A stretch of 52,653 nucleotides of DNA, from positions 1 to 52,653 of the forward strand of contig QHSX01000072.1 of the NCBI GenBank assembly GCA_003221695.1, in the 5' to 3' direction. Source of the stretch: Candidatus Rokuibacteriota bacterium (lineage in GTDB: Bacteria; Methylomirabilota; Methylomirabilia; Rokubacteriales; CSP1-6). The notes under the pieces were generated by a model. The model was given only the letters and a program-made list of their open reading frames with translations. It ran no database searches and was not told where the DNA came from. Every line of letters starts with the position of its first letter. Positions within the stretch are counted from its first letter, which is position 1. The position numbers were made by a program, and so were the translations under genes. Positions 42,270 through 49,677 of this stretch are shown here, piece after piece.

Positions 42270-43613
42270 TCAGCGTCGACCCACGGCGCGATCGAGTCGA
42301 GCCAGCGCGATGCGGTAATCGGCGAGCGCCTGGGCCTCGGTGTTTTGCGCCTGCGTCAGCGCCAGCTGGGCGTCCGTGAGCTCGAGGATCGTTCCCACGC
42401 CGGCGTCGAAGCGACCCTGCGCGAGACGGAAGTTCTCCTGGGCGGAGGCGACGAGGGCCTGGGCGGCCTGGATACGCTCCTGGGCCTCCTCGACGGCGAT
42501 CTCGGCCTGCTCGACGTTCTGGATGATGTCGAGCTCCGTGGACTTTACCCGCTGCCTCGCGCCCTCGAGGTTCGCCTTAGCCTCGTGATACCTCGCGACC
42601 CGATTGCCGCCGTCGAAGAGCGTCCACGAGAGGCTCAGCCCGAGCGTCCAGTTCTCGTTGAGCTGGGGCTGCGTCCCGCCGTACGAGCCGTTGCCGCTGA
42701 TGTCGGGGAAGAAGTCGCGGAAGGTCTGGCGCTCGGTGGCCTCGGCGGCGCTGACGCGGAGCTTGGATTGGCGGTACTCGGGGCGGCTGCGCAGGGCTTC
42801 ACCGCGGAGCTGGGCACGGTCGAGGTTCGCGGCTTCGAAGACGAGGTTGTCCTGGATCTCGGTCGGGGTGTCCACGTCGATCGCCATCGCGGTGTTGAGG
42901 GCGACCCGCGCCGTCCGGAGCGCGTTTCGGGCGCGGATCAGATCCACGCGCGCGTTGGCCACGTCTACCTCGGCGCGCGCGACGTCGGACTTGGGCCGGG
43001 TGCCGACTTCGAAGAAGCCTTTCGCCGACCGGAGGTTCAGCTCGGCGCGCTGAACCGCCTGGTCCTGCACCCGGATCAGGCGCCCGGCGAACAGGATGTT
43101 CGTGTACGCCTCCTTCACCGCCAGCGAGATGAGCTGACGCTGGAGCTCCACGTCCTCCACCGCCACTTCGGCGAGCTTTCGCGCCGCCTCCGTCGCGGCG
43201 AGGTTCTTGCCGAAGTCGAAGAGGAGCTGGGAGAGCTGCATCTGAGCGAGAAAGTTGTCCGCGAGGCGGCTGGACGACGTGCTCACCTTACCGGTCGTCG
43301 CCGACGGACTGGTGACTTGGGTTTGGCTGGCCGACACCAAACCCGAGAGCTGGGGCAGAAGCGGGGCCAGCGCCTGGGTGACGCGGTAACGCGCCGCAGC
43401 ATAGTCGTACAGGGTCGCCTGGATCTTCGGCTGCGCCTCGAGCGCGATCGCGATGCATTCGTCGAGCGTCAGGATGCGTCCTGCGATCGGAGCCCGTTCG
43501 GAGACGGGTGAGGGTGGGGACTGCGGCGGCGGCGCCTGCGCGAGGGCATGCCGGGTCGAGAGCAAGAAGAGAGAAAGTGCGAGAGAGACAATAAGAAGCA
43601 AAGCCCTCTTCAT
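42270..43613 (-). CDS. TolC-family outer-membrane efflux protein
   Basis: The 447-residue protein has a signal peptide (LLIVSLALSLFLLSTRHALA). Two OEP repeats are rich in Ala, Gln and Glu, with features such as LTLDECIAIALEAQPKI, YPVTQ-like segments, GLSLSWTLFDGGNRVARYHEAKANLEGARQRV and AQALVASAQENFRLAQGRFDAGVGTILELTDAQLALTQAQN. It forms the outer-membrane channel and periplasmic tunnel for the MacA/MacB pump encoded just downstream (40 bp gap). It is divergent from nrdJ; the 195 bp between them contain phased repeats and hairpins. Confidence 0.93.
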   Translation of the reverse strand: MKRALLLIVSLALSLFLLSTRHALAQAPPPQSPPSPVSERAPIAGRILTLDECIAIALEAQPKIQATLYDYAAARYRVTQALAPLLPQLSGLVSASQTQVTSPSATTGKVSTSSSRLADNFLAQMQLSQLLFDFGKNLAATEAARKLAEVAVEDVELQRQLISLAVKEAYTNILFAGRLIRVQDQAVQRAELNLRSAKGFFEVGTRPKSDVARAEVDVANARVDLIRARNALRTARVALNTAMAIDVDTPTEIQDNLVFEAANLDRAQLRGEALRSRPEYRQSKLRVSAAEATERQTFRDFFPDISGNGSYGGTQPQLNENWTLGLSLSWTLFDGGNRVARYHEAKANLEGARQRVKSTELDIIQNVEQAEIAVEEAQERIQAAQALVASAQENFRLAQGRFDAGVGTILELTDAQLALTQAQNTEAQALADYRIALARLDRAVGRR

Positions 43614-43637
43614 ATGGGCCCTGAGGATATCACGACG

Positions 43638-43665
43638 GTGGATATGCCGTGGATGACCGGTGGAT
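43638..43665. repeat. Three GTGGAT repeats phased at 11 bp between tolC and nrdJ
   Basis: GTGGAT occurs at 43638-43643, 43649-43654 and 43660-43665, each start exactly 11 bp after the last, with C(C/G)G before each. The repeats lie just upstream of a TTGACG element and 24 bp outside the tolC-like start codon. One-turn phasing suggests side-by-side protein binding. The complement, ATCCAC, is the core of the DnaA box TTATCCACA, but the outer bases do not match well. Confidence 0.6.
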
Positions 43666-43675
43666 GCCTTTTTTC

Positions 43676-43706
43676 TTGACGACCCCTAGATTCTGCGTGG
43701 TAGAGT
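43676..43706 (+). promoter_or_regulatory. Weak promoter candidate for nrdJ
   Basis: TTGACG (43676-43681) is a good -35 hexamer. The best -10-like hexamer is TAGAGT (43701-43706) at 19 bp, which is longer than ideal. The location, directly after the phased GTGGAT repeats and 100-130 bp before nrdJ, fits a regulated promoter with a structured leader. Confidence 0.35.
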
Positions 43707-43753
43707 CCCCTTCACCACAAGATATAGGAGGTTCCTGACTTTTCGTCATGACA

Positions 43754-43780
43754 GGTTCCCATGCGTTTTGCGTGGGAACC
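43754..43780 (+). other. Strong leader hairpin upstream of nrdJ
   Basis: GGTTCCCATGC (43754-43764) pairs with GCGTGGGAACC (43770-43780) to make an 11-bp stem with one T-G wobble and a GTTTT loop. It is preceded by a GTCATGAC palindrome (43745-43752). The hairpin ends 13 bases before the GGAGGAG ribosome site of nrdJ and lacks a trailing T-run, so it is more likely a leader regulatory or stabilising element than a terminator. It does not resemble the cobalamin riboswitch consensus. Confidence 0.6.
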
Positions 43781-43808
43781 CGCGTGGCTGACCCGGAGGA
43801 GAATCAGC

Positions 43809-46800
43809 ATGCTGGCTGAAACCCGTCCTGCAAAGGTCGGTAAGTGGACCGAGCCCGCTCTGCGCGTGCTCCGGGAGCGCTATCTCGCGCGCGAAGGCGG
43901 TGAGGTGGCCGAGACACCGGAGGAGATGTGCTGGCGGGTCGCCCTCTCCATTGCCGCGGGCGAGGCCCGGTACGGACGCAGCCAGGCGGCGGTCCGCGAG
44001 ATCGCGACCGCCTTCTATGAGGTGATGGTCGACGGCGACTTCCTGCCGAACTCGCCGACCCTGATGAACGCCGGGAAGGGCAACGGCCTGCAGTACTCGG
44101 CCTGCTACGTCCTGCCGGTCGGCGACTCGATGGAAGAGATCTTCGACTCGGTGAAGGCCGCGGCCATAATTCATAAGAGTGGCGGCGGAACCGGATTCGC
44201 CTTCTCGCGCCTCAGGCCCAAGGACGACATCGTGGCGTCTACTGGCGGCCGTGCCTCCGGGCCCATCTCGTTCCTTCGCGTGTTCAACAGCGCCACGGAG
44301 GCTGTGAAACAGGGAGGCACGCGTCGGGGTGCTAACATGGGCATCCTCCGCGTCGACCACCCGGACATCCTCGAGTTCATCGAGTGCAAGCTCGACGGCG
44401 GGATCACGAACTTCAACATCTCCGTCGCCGCGACCGACAAGTTCATGGACGCGCTCGCCGCGGGCACGGAGTACGACCTGGTGAACCCGCACACGGGCGC
44501 GGTGACGGGGCGGCTCTCGGCAAAGGAGGTCTTCGAGCGCATCGTGCGCGCCGCCTGGCGCACCGGCGATCCCGGGATGATCTTCATCGACCGGATTAAC
44601 GCGAGCCCGGCAAATCCGACGCCCGAGATCGGCATGGTCGAGGCGACTAATCCATGCATTACCGGTGACGCGTTGGTCTACACCACGCGAGGACTCATCC
44701 GAGCCGACGCGCTCGCGCGGTCTCGGGAGGCCGTCGACGTGGTTCTCGACTCTCGTTTCGACGCCGGCGCATTCGGGCCCGCCTCTTCCGTGTTTGAGAC
44801 CGGAGTAAAGCAAGTGTATCGACTGCGCACAGAGGAAGGATACGAGATTCGACTTACGGCTGATCATCGCCTGATGACCCCGAAAGGGTGGCGGCGTGCC
44901 GGTGAGCTCCAGTCCGGGGACCTGCTTCACGTTCTGAATCGAAAGGGCGGGTTCGGTGCAGAAGGCAGCCTCGATGAAGGTCGGCTGCTTGGCTGGCTGA
45001 TTGGCGACGGCCACATTCGTCCCGACAAGGGCGTGATTCTCCGCTTCTATGGAGAAGAGAAGCGCGAACTTGCGCCGCTCTTCGCAAAGCACATCAATCG
45101 GGCGTTGGACTCAAAGGTGGGCGATCGGTACCACATCGCTCCTGTTGAAGTCACTGGCCGGGACCAGGCGACCGTCAGTTCGGTGAGGTTCGCCAGAACA
45201 GTGACTGAGAAATATGCGCTGACCCAGGACTCAAAGACCGCGCGCGTTCCCGAGCAAGTCCTGTGTGGCTCTGAGGACCTACAGCGTGGATTTCTCCAGG
45301 CCCTGTTCACCGCTGACGGGCATGTTGCCGGGACCACGCAGAAGGGGGTGTCCGTTCGGCTTACCTCGATCTCGCATCCGCTTCTGGTGGATGTGCAGCG
45401 GATGCTTCTGAACTTCGGAATCGCGTCACGGATCTACCAAGACCGCCACGGGGCACGGCGAGCCCAGCTTCCAGACGGTCATGGCGGTGTGGCTGAGTAT
45501 GAGTGCCAGCCCGATCACGACCTGACCGTCGCCAAGGAGAACCTCGTCGCGTTCGTGCGGGAGATCGGGTTCCTCACCACGGCCAAGCAGAACAGACTGC
45601 TCCACCTGGTCTCGACCTACTCGCGCAAGCCATACAGGGAGACGTTCCTCGTGCGCTTCAAGTCGCTCGAGCACGATGGGGAAGAGGTCGTCTTTGACCT
45701 CAAGGAACCACTGACCAATAGCTTCGTTAGTAACGGATTTGTTGTTCATAACTGTGGTGAGCAACCGCTTTTACCAAACGAAGCGTGTAACCTCGGCTCC
45801 CTCAACGTCTCGAAGTTCGCCCGCCGCGGCGAAGACGGGGAATGGTCGATCGACTGGGACGAGATGGAGCGGGTCGTGCGGCTGGCGGTGCGCTTTCTCG
45901 ACGACGTGATCGAGATGAACCCGTACCCGTTGCCCGAGATCGACGCCACGGTGAAGTCGAACCGCCGCATCGGTCTCGGCATCATGGGCTGGGCGGACCT
46001 GCTCTTCACCATGGGCATCCCGTACGACAGCCCGGAAGCGATCGATCTCGCCGACCGGCTGATGGCGTTCGTGAAGGAGAAGTCCCACGATCAGTCGGCG
46101 AAGCTCGCGGAGGAGCGCGGGCCGTTCCCGAACTGGAGCCTGTCGATCTACCAGAACGACCGCCCGCTCCGGAATTCGACGGTCACGACGATCGCGCCCA
46201 CGGGCACGATCTCGATGATCGCCGGCTGCTCGTCGGGCATCGAGCCGATCTTCGCGCTTGCCTTCGAGCACCGGGTGAAGCAGCCGGACGGCGAGCGGGT
46301 GCTGACCTTCGTCAACGAGACGTTCGAGCGCATCGCCAAGGAGCGGAGCTTCTACTCGGACGCGCTCATGCGGGAGATCGCCAAGCGCGGCTCGCTTCAC
46401 GGCATTCCGGGCGTGCCCGAGGACGCGGCGCGGATCTTCAAGACGTCGCACGAGGTCAGCCACGAGTGGCACGTGCGCCATCAGGCCGCGTTCCAGCGCT
46501 ACACCGACAACGGCGTGTCGAAGACGATCAACCTCCCGAACGGCGCGAGTGAGGAGGACGTCGCGCGCGCGTACCTGCTCGCGTGGGAGCTCGGCTGCCT
46601 CGGCATCACGGTGTTCCGCGACGGCTGTAAGGGCGAGCAGGTCCTCAACGTCGGTATCGGCACAACGGAGAAGACGCCAAGTGCGGCGCCCGCGGTCATC
46701 CGGCCGCGTCCGCGGAGCCTGTCCGGGACCACGTACCGGACCGACACGCCGATCGGGACGGCCTGGATCACGGTGACCGAAACGGCGGAGAAAGAACCCT

Positions 46801-47186
46801 TCGAGGTCTTCGTGCAGGTCGGCAAGGGTGGGTCGGACACGATGGCCGTGGCCGAGGCGCTCGGGCGGTTGATTTCGCTTGTGTTGAGGCTGCCTTCGCC
46901 CTTCACGGCTCAGCGACGGCTTGAAGAGGTCATCAGCCAGCTCTCGCGGATCGGCGGCGGCCAGCCGACGGGCTTCGGGCCGGCCAAGATCCTGTCGCTC
47001 CCGGACGCGCTCGCTCGCACGCTGGCCGAGCACATCGGCCAGGTCAAGCCACCGGCGGAGCTGCCCGTGGTGCGCGGCGACGGCCGCAAGCAGATCGGCG
47101 ACCTCTGCAAGGAGTGCGGGCAGGCGACCTTCATCTATGAGGAAGGGTGTAAGAAGTGCCTCTCGTGCGGCTTCAACGAGTGCTGA
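43809..47186 (+). CDS. nrdJ: Adenosylcobalamin-dependent (class II) ribonucleotide reductase, intein-containing
   Basis: The 1125-residue precursor reduces ribonucleotides to deoxyribonucleotides with B12 and no oxygen requirement. Extein motifs are NSPTLMNAGKGNGLQYSACYVLP, KSGGGTGFAFSRLRP, KQGGTRRGANMGIL, NPCGEQPLLPNEACNLGS (split by the intein) and the loop APTGTISMIAGCSSGIEPIFA. A TSCPD-type domain (TYRTDTPIGTAWITVTE, about residues 975-1060) and a Cys-rich tail (CKECGQATFIYEEGCKKCLSCGFNEC) complete it. Removal of the intein (residues 283-648) leaves 759 residues, a normal NrdJ length. ATG 43809 has GGAGGAG 7 bp upstream. The gene requires intein splicing to be active. Confidence 0.95.
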   Translation: MLAETRPAKVGKWTEPALRVLRERYLAREGGEVAETPEEMCWRVALSIAAGEARYGRSQAAVREIATAFYEVMVDGDFLPNSPTLMNAGKGNGLQYSACYVLPVGDSMEEIFDSVKAAAIIHKSGGGTGFAFSRLRPKDDIVASTGGRASGPISFLRVFNSATEAVKQGGTRRGANMGILRVDHPDILEFIECKLDGGITNFNISVAATDKFMDALAAGTEYDLVNPHTGAVTGRLSAKEVFERIVRAAWRTGDPGMIFIDRINASPANPTPEIGMVEATNPCITGDALVYTTRGLIRADALARSREAVDVVLDSRFDAGAFGPASSVFETGVKQVYRLRTEEGYEIRLTADHRLMTPKGWRRAGELQSGDLLHVLNRKGGFGAEGSLDEGRLLGWLIGDGHIRPDKGVILRFYGEEKRELAPLFAKHINRALDSKVGDRYHIAPVEVTGRDQATVSSVRFARTVTEKYALTQDSKTARVPEQVLCGSEDLQRGFLQALFTADGHVAGTTQKGVSVRLTSISHPLLVDVQRMLLNFGIASRIYQDRHGARRAQLPDGHGGVAEYECQPDHDLTVAKENLVAFVREIGFLTTAKQNRLLHLVSTYSRKPYRETFLVRFKSLEHDGEEVVFDLKEPLTNSFVSNGFVVHNCGEQPLLPNEACNLGSLNVSKFARRGEDGEWSIDWDEMERVVRLAVRFLDDVIEMNPYPLPEIDATVKSNRRIGLGIMGWADLLFTMGIPYDSPEAIDLADRLMAFVKEKSHDQSAKLAEERGPFPNWSLSIYQNDRPLRNSTVTTIAPTGTISMIAGCSSGIEPIFALAFEHRVKQPDGERVLTFVNETFERIAKERSFYSDALMREIAKRGSLHGIPGVPEDAARIFKTSHEVSHEWHVRHQAAFQRYTDNGVSKTINLPNGASEEDVARAYLLAWELGCLGITVFRDGCKGEQVLNVGIGTTEKTPSAAPAVIRPRPRSLSGTTYRTDTPIGTAWITVTETAEKEPFEVFVQVGKGGSDTMAVAEALGRLISLVLRLPSPFTAQRRLEEVISQLSRIGGGQPTGFGPAKILSLPDALARTLAEHIGQVKPPAELPVVRGDGRKQIGDLCKECGQATFIYEEGCKKCLSCGFNEC
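44655..45752 (+). mobile_element. Intein with LAGLIDADG homing endonuclease in NrdJ
   Basis: This 366-residue insert begins at Cys283 in ATNP|CITGDALVYTTRG and ends GFVVHN|CGEQP. It has N-terminal Cys, a block B TxxH motif (LTADHRLMTPKGW), penultimate His plus final Asn, and Cys as the first downstream residue: all residues needed for protein splicing. Two endonuclease motifs are visible, LLGWLIGDGH and LQALFTADGH. Codon use is less GC-biased than in the flanking extein. The insertion point splits the conserved NPCGEQ active-site motif, a classical position in ribonucleotide reductases. The Cys in NPCGEQ is regenerated by splicing. Confidence 0.95.
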
Positions 47187-47194
47187 GTCTCGGA

Positions 47195-47211
47195 GGGGGG
47201 CTTCGCCCCCC
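47195..47211 (+). terminator. Hairpin after nrdJ
   Basis: GGGGGGC (47195-47201) pairs with GCCCCCC (47205-47211) around a TTC loop, 9 bases after the nrdJ stop codon. It is a very stable GC stem, followed by TTCC rather than a long T-run, so it may be an inefficient intrinsic terminator or an mRNA 3' stabiliser. A second GC-rich inverted repeat lies near 47239-47255. Confidence 0.55.
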
Positions 47212-47295
47212 TTCCGACGCCTCCCTCGAGGGAGATTGCGGCGGCAACGCCGCCGCTCGAACGCGGCCGACCACGAAGCCGACGTAAAGTCTGCC

Positions 47296-47601
47296 GTGTT
47301 TTCCGGCGGTAGCTATGACGAGGTCGCGCGCTGGCTCTGGAATTTCCTCGGCGCGCACGCGAAGCACGTCGATCCACGCGTCGAGGTCGAGCTCGAGACG
47401 GGTAACGCGCGCGAGGGCAAATCCTACGGCGCGCGGCTCCGGTTCGGGGCCGCGGTGAGCGACGTGGTCGAGCTGGACTACCGCGAGGTCGCGGACAACC
47501 GCGGGAGCCTCGCGTGGTGCTCGGCGCTCGCTGCCCGGATGCGGGAGCTCACGCGTGCCCTGCTCGACGCGCAGAGGACGGCCGACGGCGGAGCGCGCTG
47601 A
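47296..47601 (+). CDS. Small hypothetical protein (about 101 residues)
   Basis: I do not recognise the family. From GTG 47296 the protein reads VFSGGSYDEVARWLWNFLGAHAKHVDPRVEVELETG, then NAREGKSYGARLRFGAAVSDVVELDYREVADNRGSLAWCSALAARM. It is a compact alpha/beta protein without signal peptide or membrane helix. Its end overlaps the NCS2 permease start by 47 bp in another frame, so they are probably co-translated. A weak ribosome site makes the start uncertain. The strong codon bias (GC at third positions) supports a real gene. Confidence 0.6.
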   Translation: MFSGGSYDEVARWLWNFLGAHAKHVDPRVEVELETGNAREGKSYGARLRFGAAVSDVVELDYREVADNRGSLAWCSALAARMRELTRALLDAQRTADGGAR

Positions 47602-49138
47602 GGGCCGCCGCGGATGGATCGCGTCCGGGGACCTCAACGGGTTCCTGGGCCTCGCCCTCGACAACGTCACGCAGCTCGTCATCCTCTCGAGCCTCCTGAT
47701 CGGCGTCTTCAAGTTCCCGGCCGATCTCGTCCTCGGCCGGATGGTTCCCGGCACGGCGCTCGGTGTCCTCGTCGGCGACCTGGCGTACACCGGGCTCGCC
47801 GTCAGGCTCCGGCAACGGACGGGGCGCGACGACGTCACGGCGATGCCGTTCGGCATCGACACGCCGACCCTGTTCGCGATGGTGTTCGGTGTGCTCGGGC
47901 CGGTCATGGCGGCGACCGGCGACCCGGTGCTCGCGTGGAAGGTGGGGATGGCGGCGACGCTCGCCATCGGCCTCACGAAGATCGGCCTCGCCTTCGCGGG
48001 CGACTGGGCGCGGCGGGTCGTGCCGCGTGCCGCGCTGCTCGGCTCGATCGGCGGGGTCGCGGTCCTCCTGATCGCGTTCCTGCCGACGCTCAAGATCCTC
48101 CGCGACCCGCTCGTCGGCCTCGTCGCGCTCGTGGTGCTGCTGCTCGGGCTCTTCGGCGGCGTGCGGATGCCGTTCGGGCTGCCGGGCGCGTTCGCCGCGG
48201 TCCTCGCCGGTACGGTCCTCTTCTGGCTCCGCGCGTGGCTGGGTGGCGGGCACGACGGCGGCCTGCCCGTCGCGGTGGCGCTCGGCATCGCCGTCCCGTG
48301 GCCGACCCTCGCGTGGCTCGACGCCCTCGAGGCGACGCTGCCCTACCTCTCGGTCGCGCTGCCCTTCGCGCTCGTCACGACGATCGGCGGGATCGACAAC
48401 ACCGAGAGCGCGGCGGCGGCGGGCGATGAGTACCGTGCGCGCGACATTCTTCTGACCGAAGCGGGAGCCACGGTGCTCGCGGCGCTCTGCGGGGGCGTCG
48501 TCCAGAACACGCCGTACATCGGCCACCCGGCCTATAAGGCGATGGGCGCGCGCGCCGGCTACACGTTCGCCACGGGACTCGTCATCGGCGGGGGCGCCGC
48601 GGCGGGCGCGCTGTCGCTGCTCGTCGCGGTGCTCCCCGAGGCGGCGATCGCGCCGATCCTCGTGTTCATCGGTCTCGAGATCACGGCCCAGGGGTTCCTC
48701 GCGTCGCCGCCGCGCCACGGTGCCGCTGTCGCCCTCGCCTTCGTGCCGGTCGCCGCAGCCGTCGTGCTGATCGAGACGGGCGGTGTGCTGTCGGCGCTCG
48801 GTGCCTCGCCGAGCCACCTCACGGGCGACGCCGCGCTAACCCACGGAACGCTCCTCGTCCTCGGCAACGGCTTCATCCTGACCGCGGTCGTGTGGGGCTG
48901 GGCGCTCGTCGGGATCATCGAGCGACGCTTCGAGGTGACCGGTCTCTTGTTCGCGTTCGCGAGCGTTGCAACGCTCGTGGGCGTGATCCATTCGCCCGAG
49001 CCGAGCGGCGCTGTCTTCTGGCCCTGGGCGCCGCCGTCCGCCGTGCCCGCGCGCCTGGCGGGCGCCTATGGCGCGCTGGCCGCGATCTGCTGGCTCGCGG
49101 CGGCGCGCGGCCGCGCGAACTGGCGAATATCGGCTTGA
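47555..49138 (+). CDS. NCS2-family permease (xanthine/uracil/purine type)
   Basis: The protein of up to 527 residues has about 12-14 membrane helices. It contains RQRTGRDDVTAMPFGIDTPTLFAMVFGVLGPVM, GSIGGVAVLLIAFLP, FALVTTIGGIDNTESAAAAGDEYRARDILLTEA and GVVQNTPYIGHPAYKAMGARAGYTFATG. These are the half-helix binding-site regions of NCS2 nucleobase transporters, here of the adenine/guanine-permease-like branch. The only usable start is GTG 47555, which overlaps the upstream gene by 47 bp; the recognisable domain begins at about residue 20. It likely imports purines by proton symport, but the substrate is unconfirmed. Confidence 0.83.
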   Translation: MPCSTRRGRPTAERAEGRRGWIASGDLNGFLGLALDNVTQLVILSSLLIGVFKFPADLVLGRMVPGTALGVLVGDLAYTGLAVRLRQRTGRDDVTAMPFGIDTPTLFAMVFGVLGPVMAATGDPVLAWKVGMAATLAIGLTKIGLAFAGDWARRVVPRAALLGSIGGVAVLLIAFLPTLKILRDPLVGLVALVVLLLGLFGGVRMPFGLPGAFAAVLAGTVLFWLRAWLGGGHDGGLPVAVALGIAVPWPTLAWLDALEATLPYLSVALPFALVTTIGGIDNTESAAAAGDEYRARDILLTEAGATVLAALCGGVVQNTPYIGHPAYKAMGARAGYTFATGLVIGGGAAAGALSLLVAVLPEAAIAPILVFIGLEITAQGFLASPPRHGAAVALAFVPVAAAVVLIETGGVLSALGASPSHLTGDAALTHGTLLVLGNGFILTAVVWGWALVGIIERRFEVTGLLFAFASVATLVGVIHSPEPSGAVFWPWAPPSAVPARLAGAYGALAAICWLAAARGRANWRISA

Positions 49139-49215
49139 CCTGCTTCGTCCCACGAGTGTTAAATGGCCGGGGCGTTGTGAACGTCATCACGATCAGGCGT
49201 CCGAGAGGAGGCGTC

Positions 49216-49617
49216 ATGAGCGCGCGCGGGAAGTTGGTGACAGCCGTCGTCGCTGGGGCCGCCCTGACCCTCGTGGCAGGGGTGCCGGGGGCGTTGGCGC
49301 AGGGGCCATGGGTCGCGCCGCCCGAGGCGAAGAGTCTCAAGAACCCCGTGAAGGGCGTCGGCGACGCGAAGAAGGTGGTCGAGACGAACTGCGTGACGTG
49401 CCACGGCGCGAGCGGACACGGCGACGGCCCCGCGGCCGCGGCCCTGCCGCCGCCCAAGCCGGCGAACTGGACGTCCGTTGCGGTGCAGAAACAGACGGAC
49501 GGCGAGATCTTCTGGAAGATCTCGAACGGGCGGGGGGCCATGCCCCCCTGGAAGCACCTCCCGGAGAAGGAGCGCTGGGAGGTCGTGAACTACATCCGCT
49601 CGCTCAAGGGAAAGTAG
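49216..49617 (+). CDS. Small secreted c-type cytochrome
   Basis: The 133-residue protein has a signal peptide (VTAVVAGAALTLVAGVPGALA) and one heme site CVTCH (about residues 60-64) with a likely Met ligand in RGAMPPWKHL. It ends with VNYIRSLKGK, typical of class I cytochromes c in the periplasm. GAGGAGG lies 5 bp before the ATG. It probably passes electrons to a periplasmic or membrane oxidase. It is alone, with no oxidase genes nearby, and is followed by a clear terminator, so it is a single-gene unit or the end of the permease unit. Confidence 0.9.
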   Translation: MSARGKLVTAVVAGAALTLVAGVPGALAQGPWVAPPEAKSLKNPVKGVGDAKKVVETNCVTCHGASGHGDGPAAAALPPPKPANWTSVAVQKQTDGEIFWKISNGRGAMPPWKHLPEKERWEVVNYIRSLKGK

Positions 49618-49640
49618 CTCTCTGGCGTCGACCTCGACGC

Positions 49641-49673
49641 GCCCCGCCGTGATCCGGCGGGGCGTTCGTCTTT
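49641..49673 (+). terminator. Intrinsic terminator after the cytochrome c gene
   Basis: GCCCCGCCG (49641-49649) and CGGCGGGGC (49655-49663) form a perfect 9-bp stem with loop TGATC, followed by GTTCGTCTTT. It sits 23 bp after the cytochrome stop and ends 5 bp before the next start codon. The T-rich tail is modest but acceptable for a high-GC genome. Confidence 0.7.
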
Positions 49674-49677
49674 CGGC

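Noticed and set aside
43614-43808. Cobalamin riboswitch upstream of the B12-dependent nrdJ
   Set aside because: The region is too short and lacks the conserved B12-box pattern; only simple hairpins are seen.
47219-47260. GC-rich inverted repeats after nrdJ as a CRISPR or small RNA
   Set aside because: Only short GC palindromes without repeat periodicity or promoter; best treated as part of the 3' end of the nrdJ transcript.
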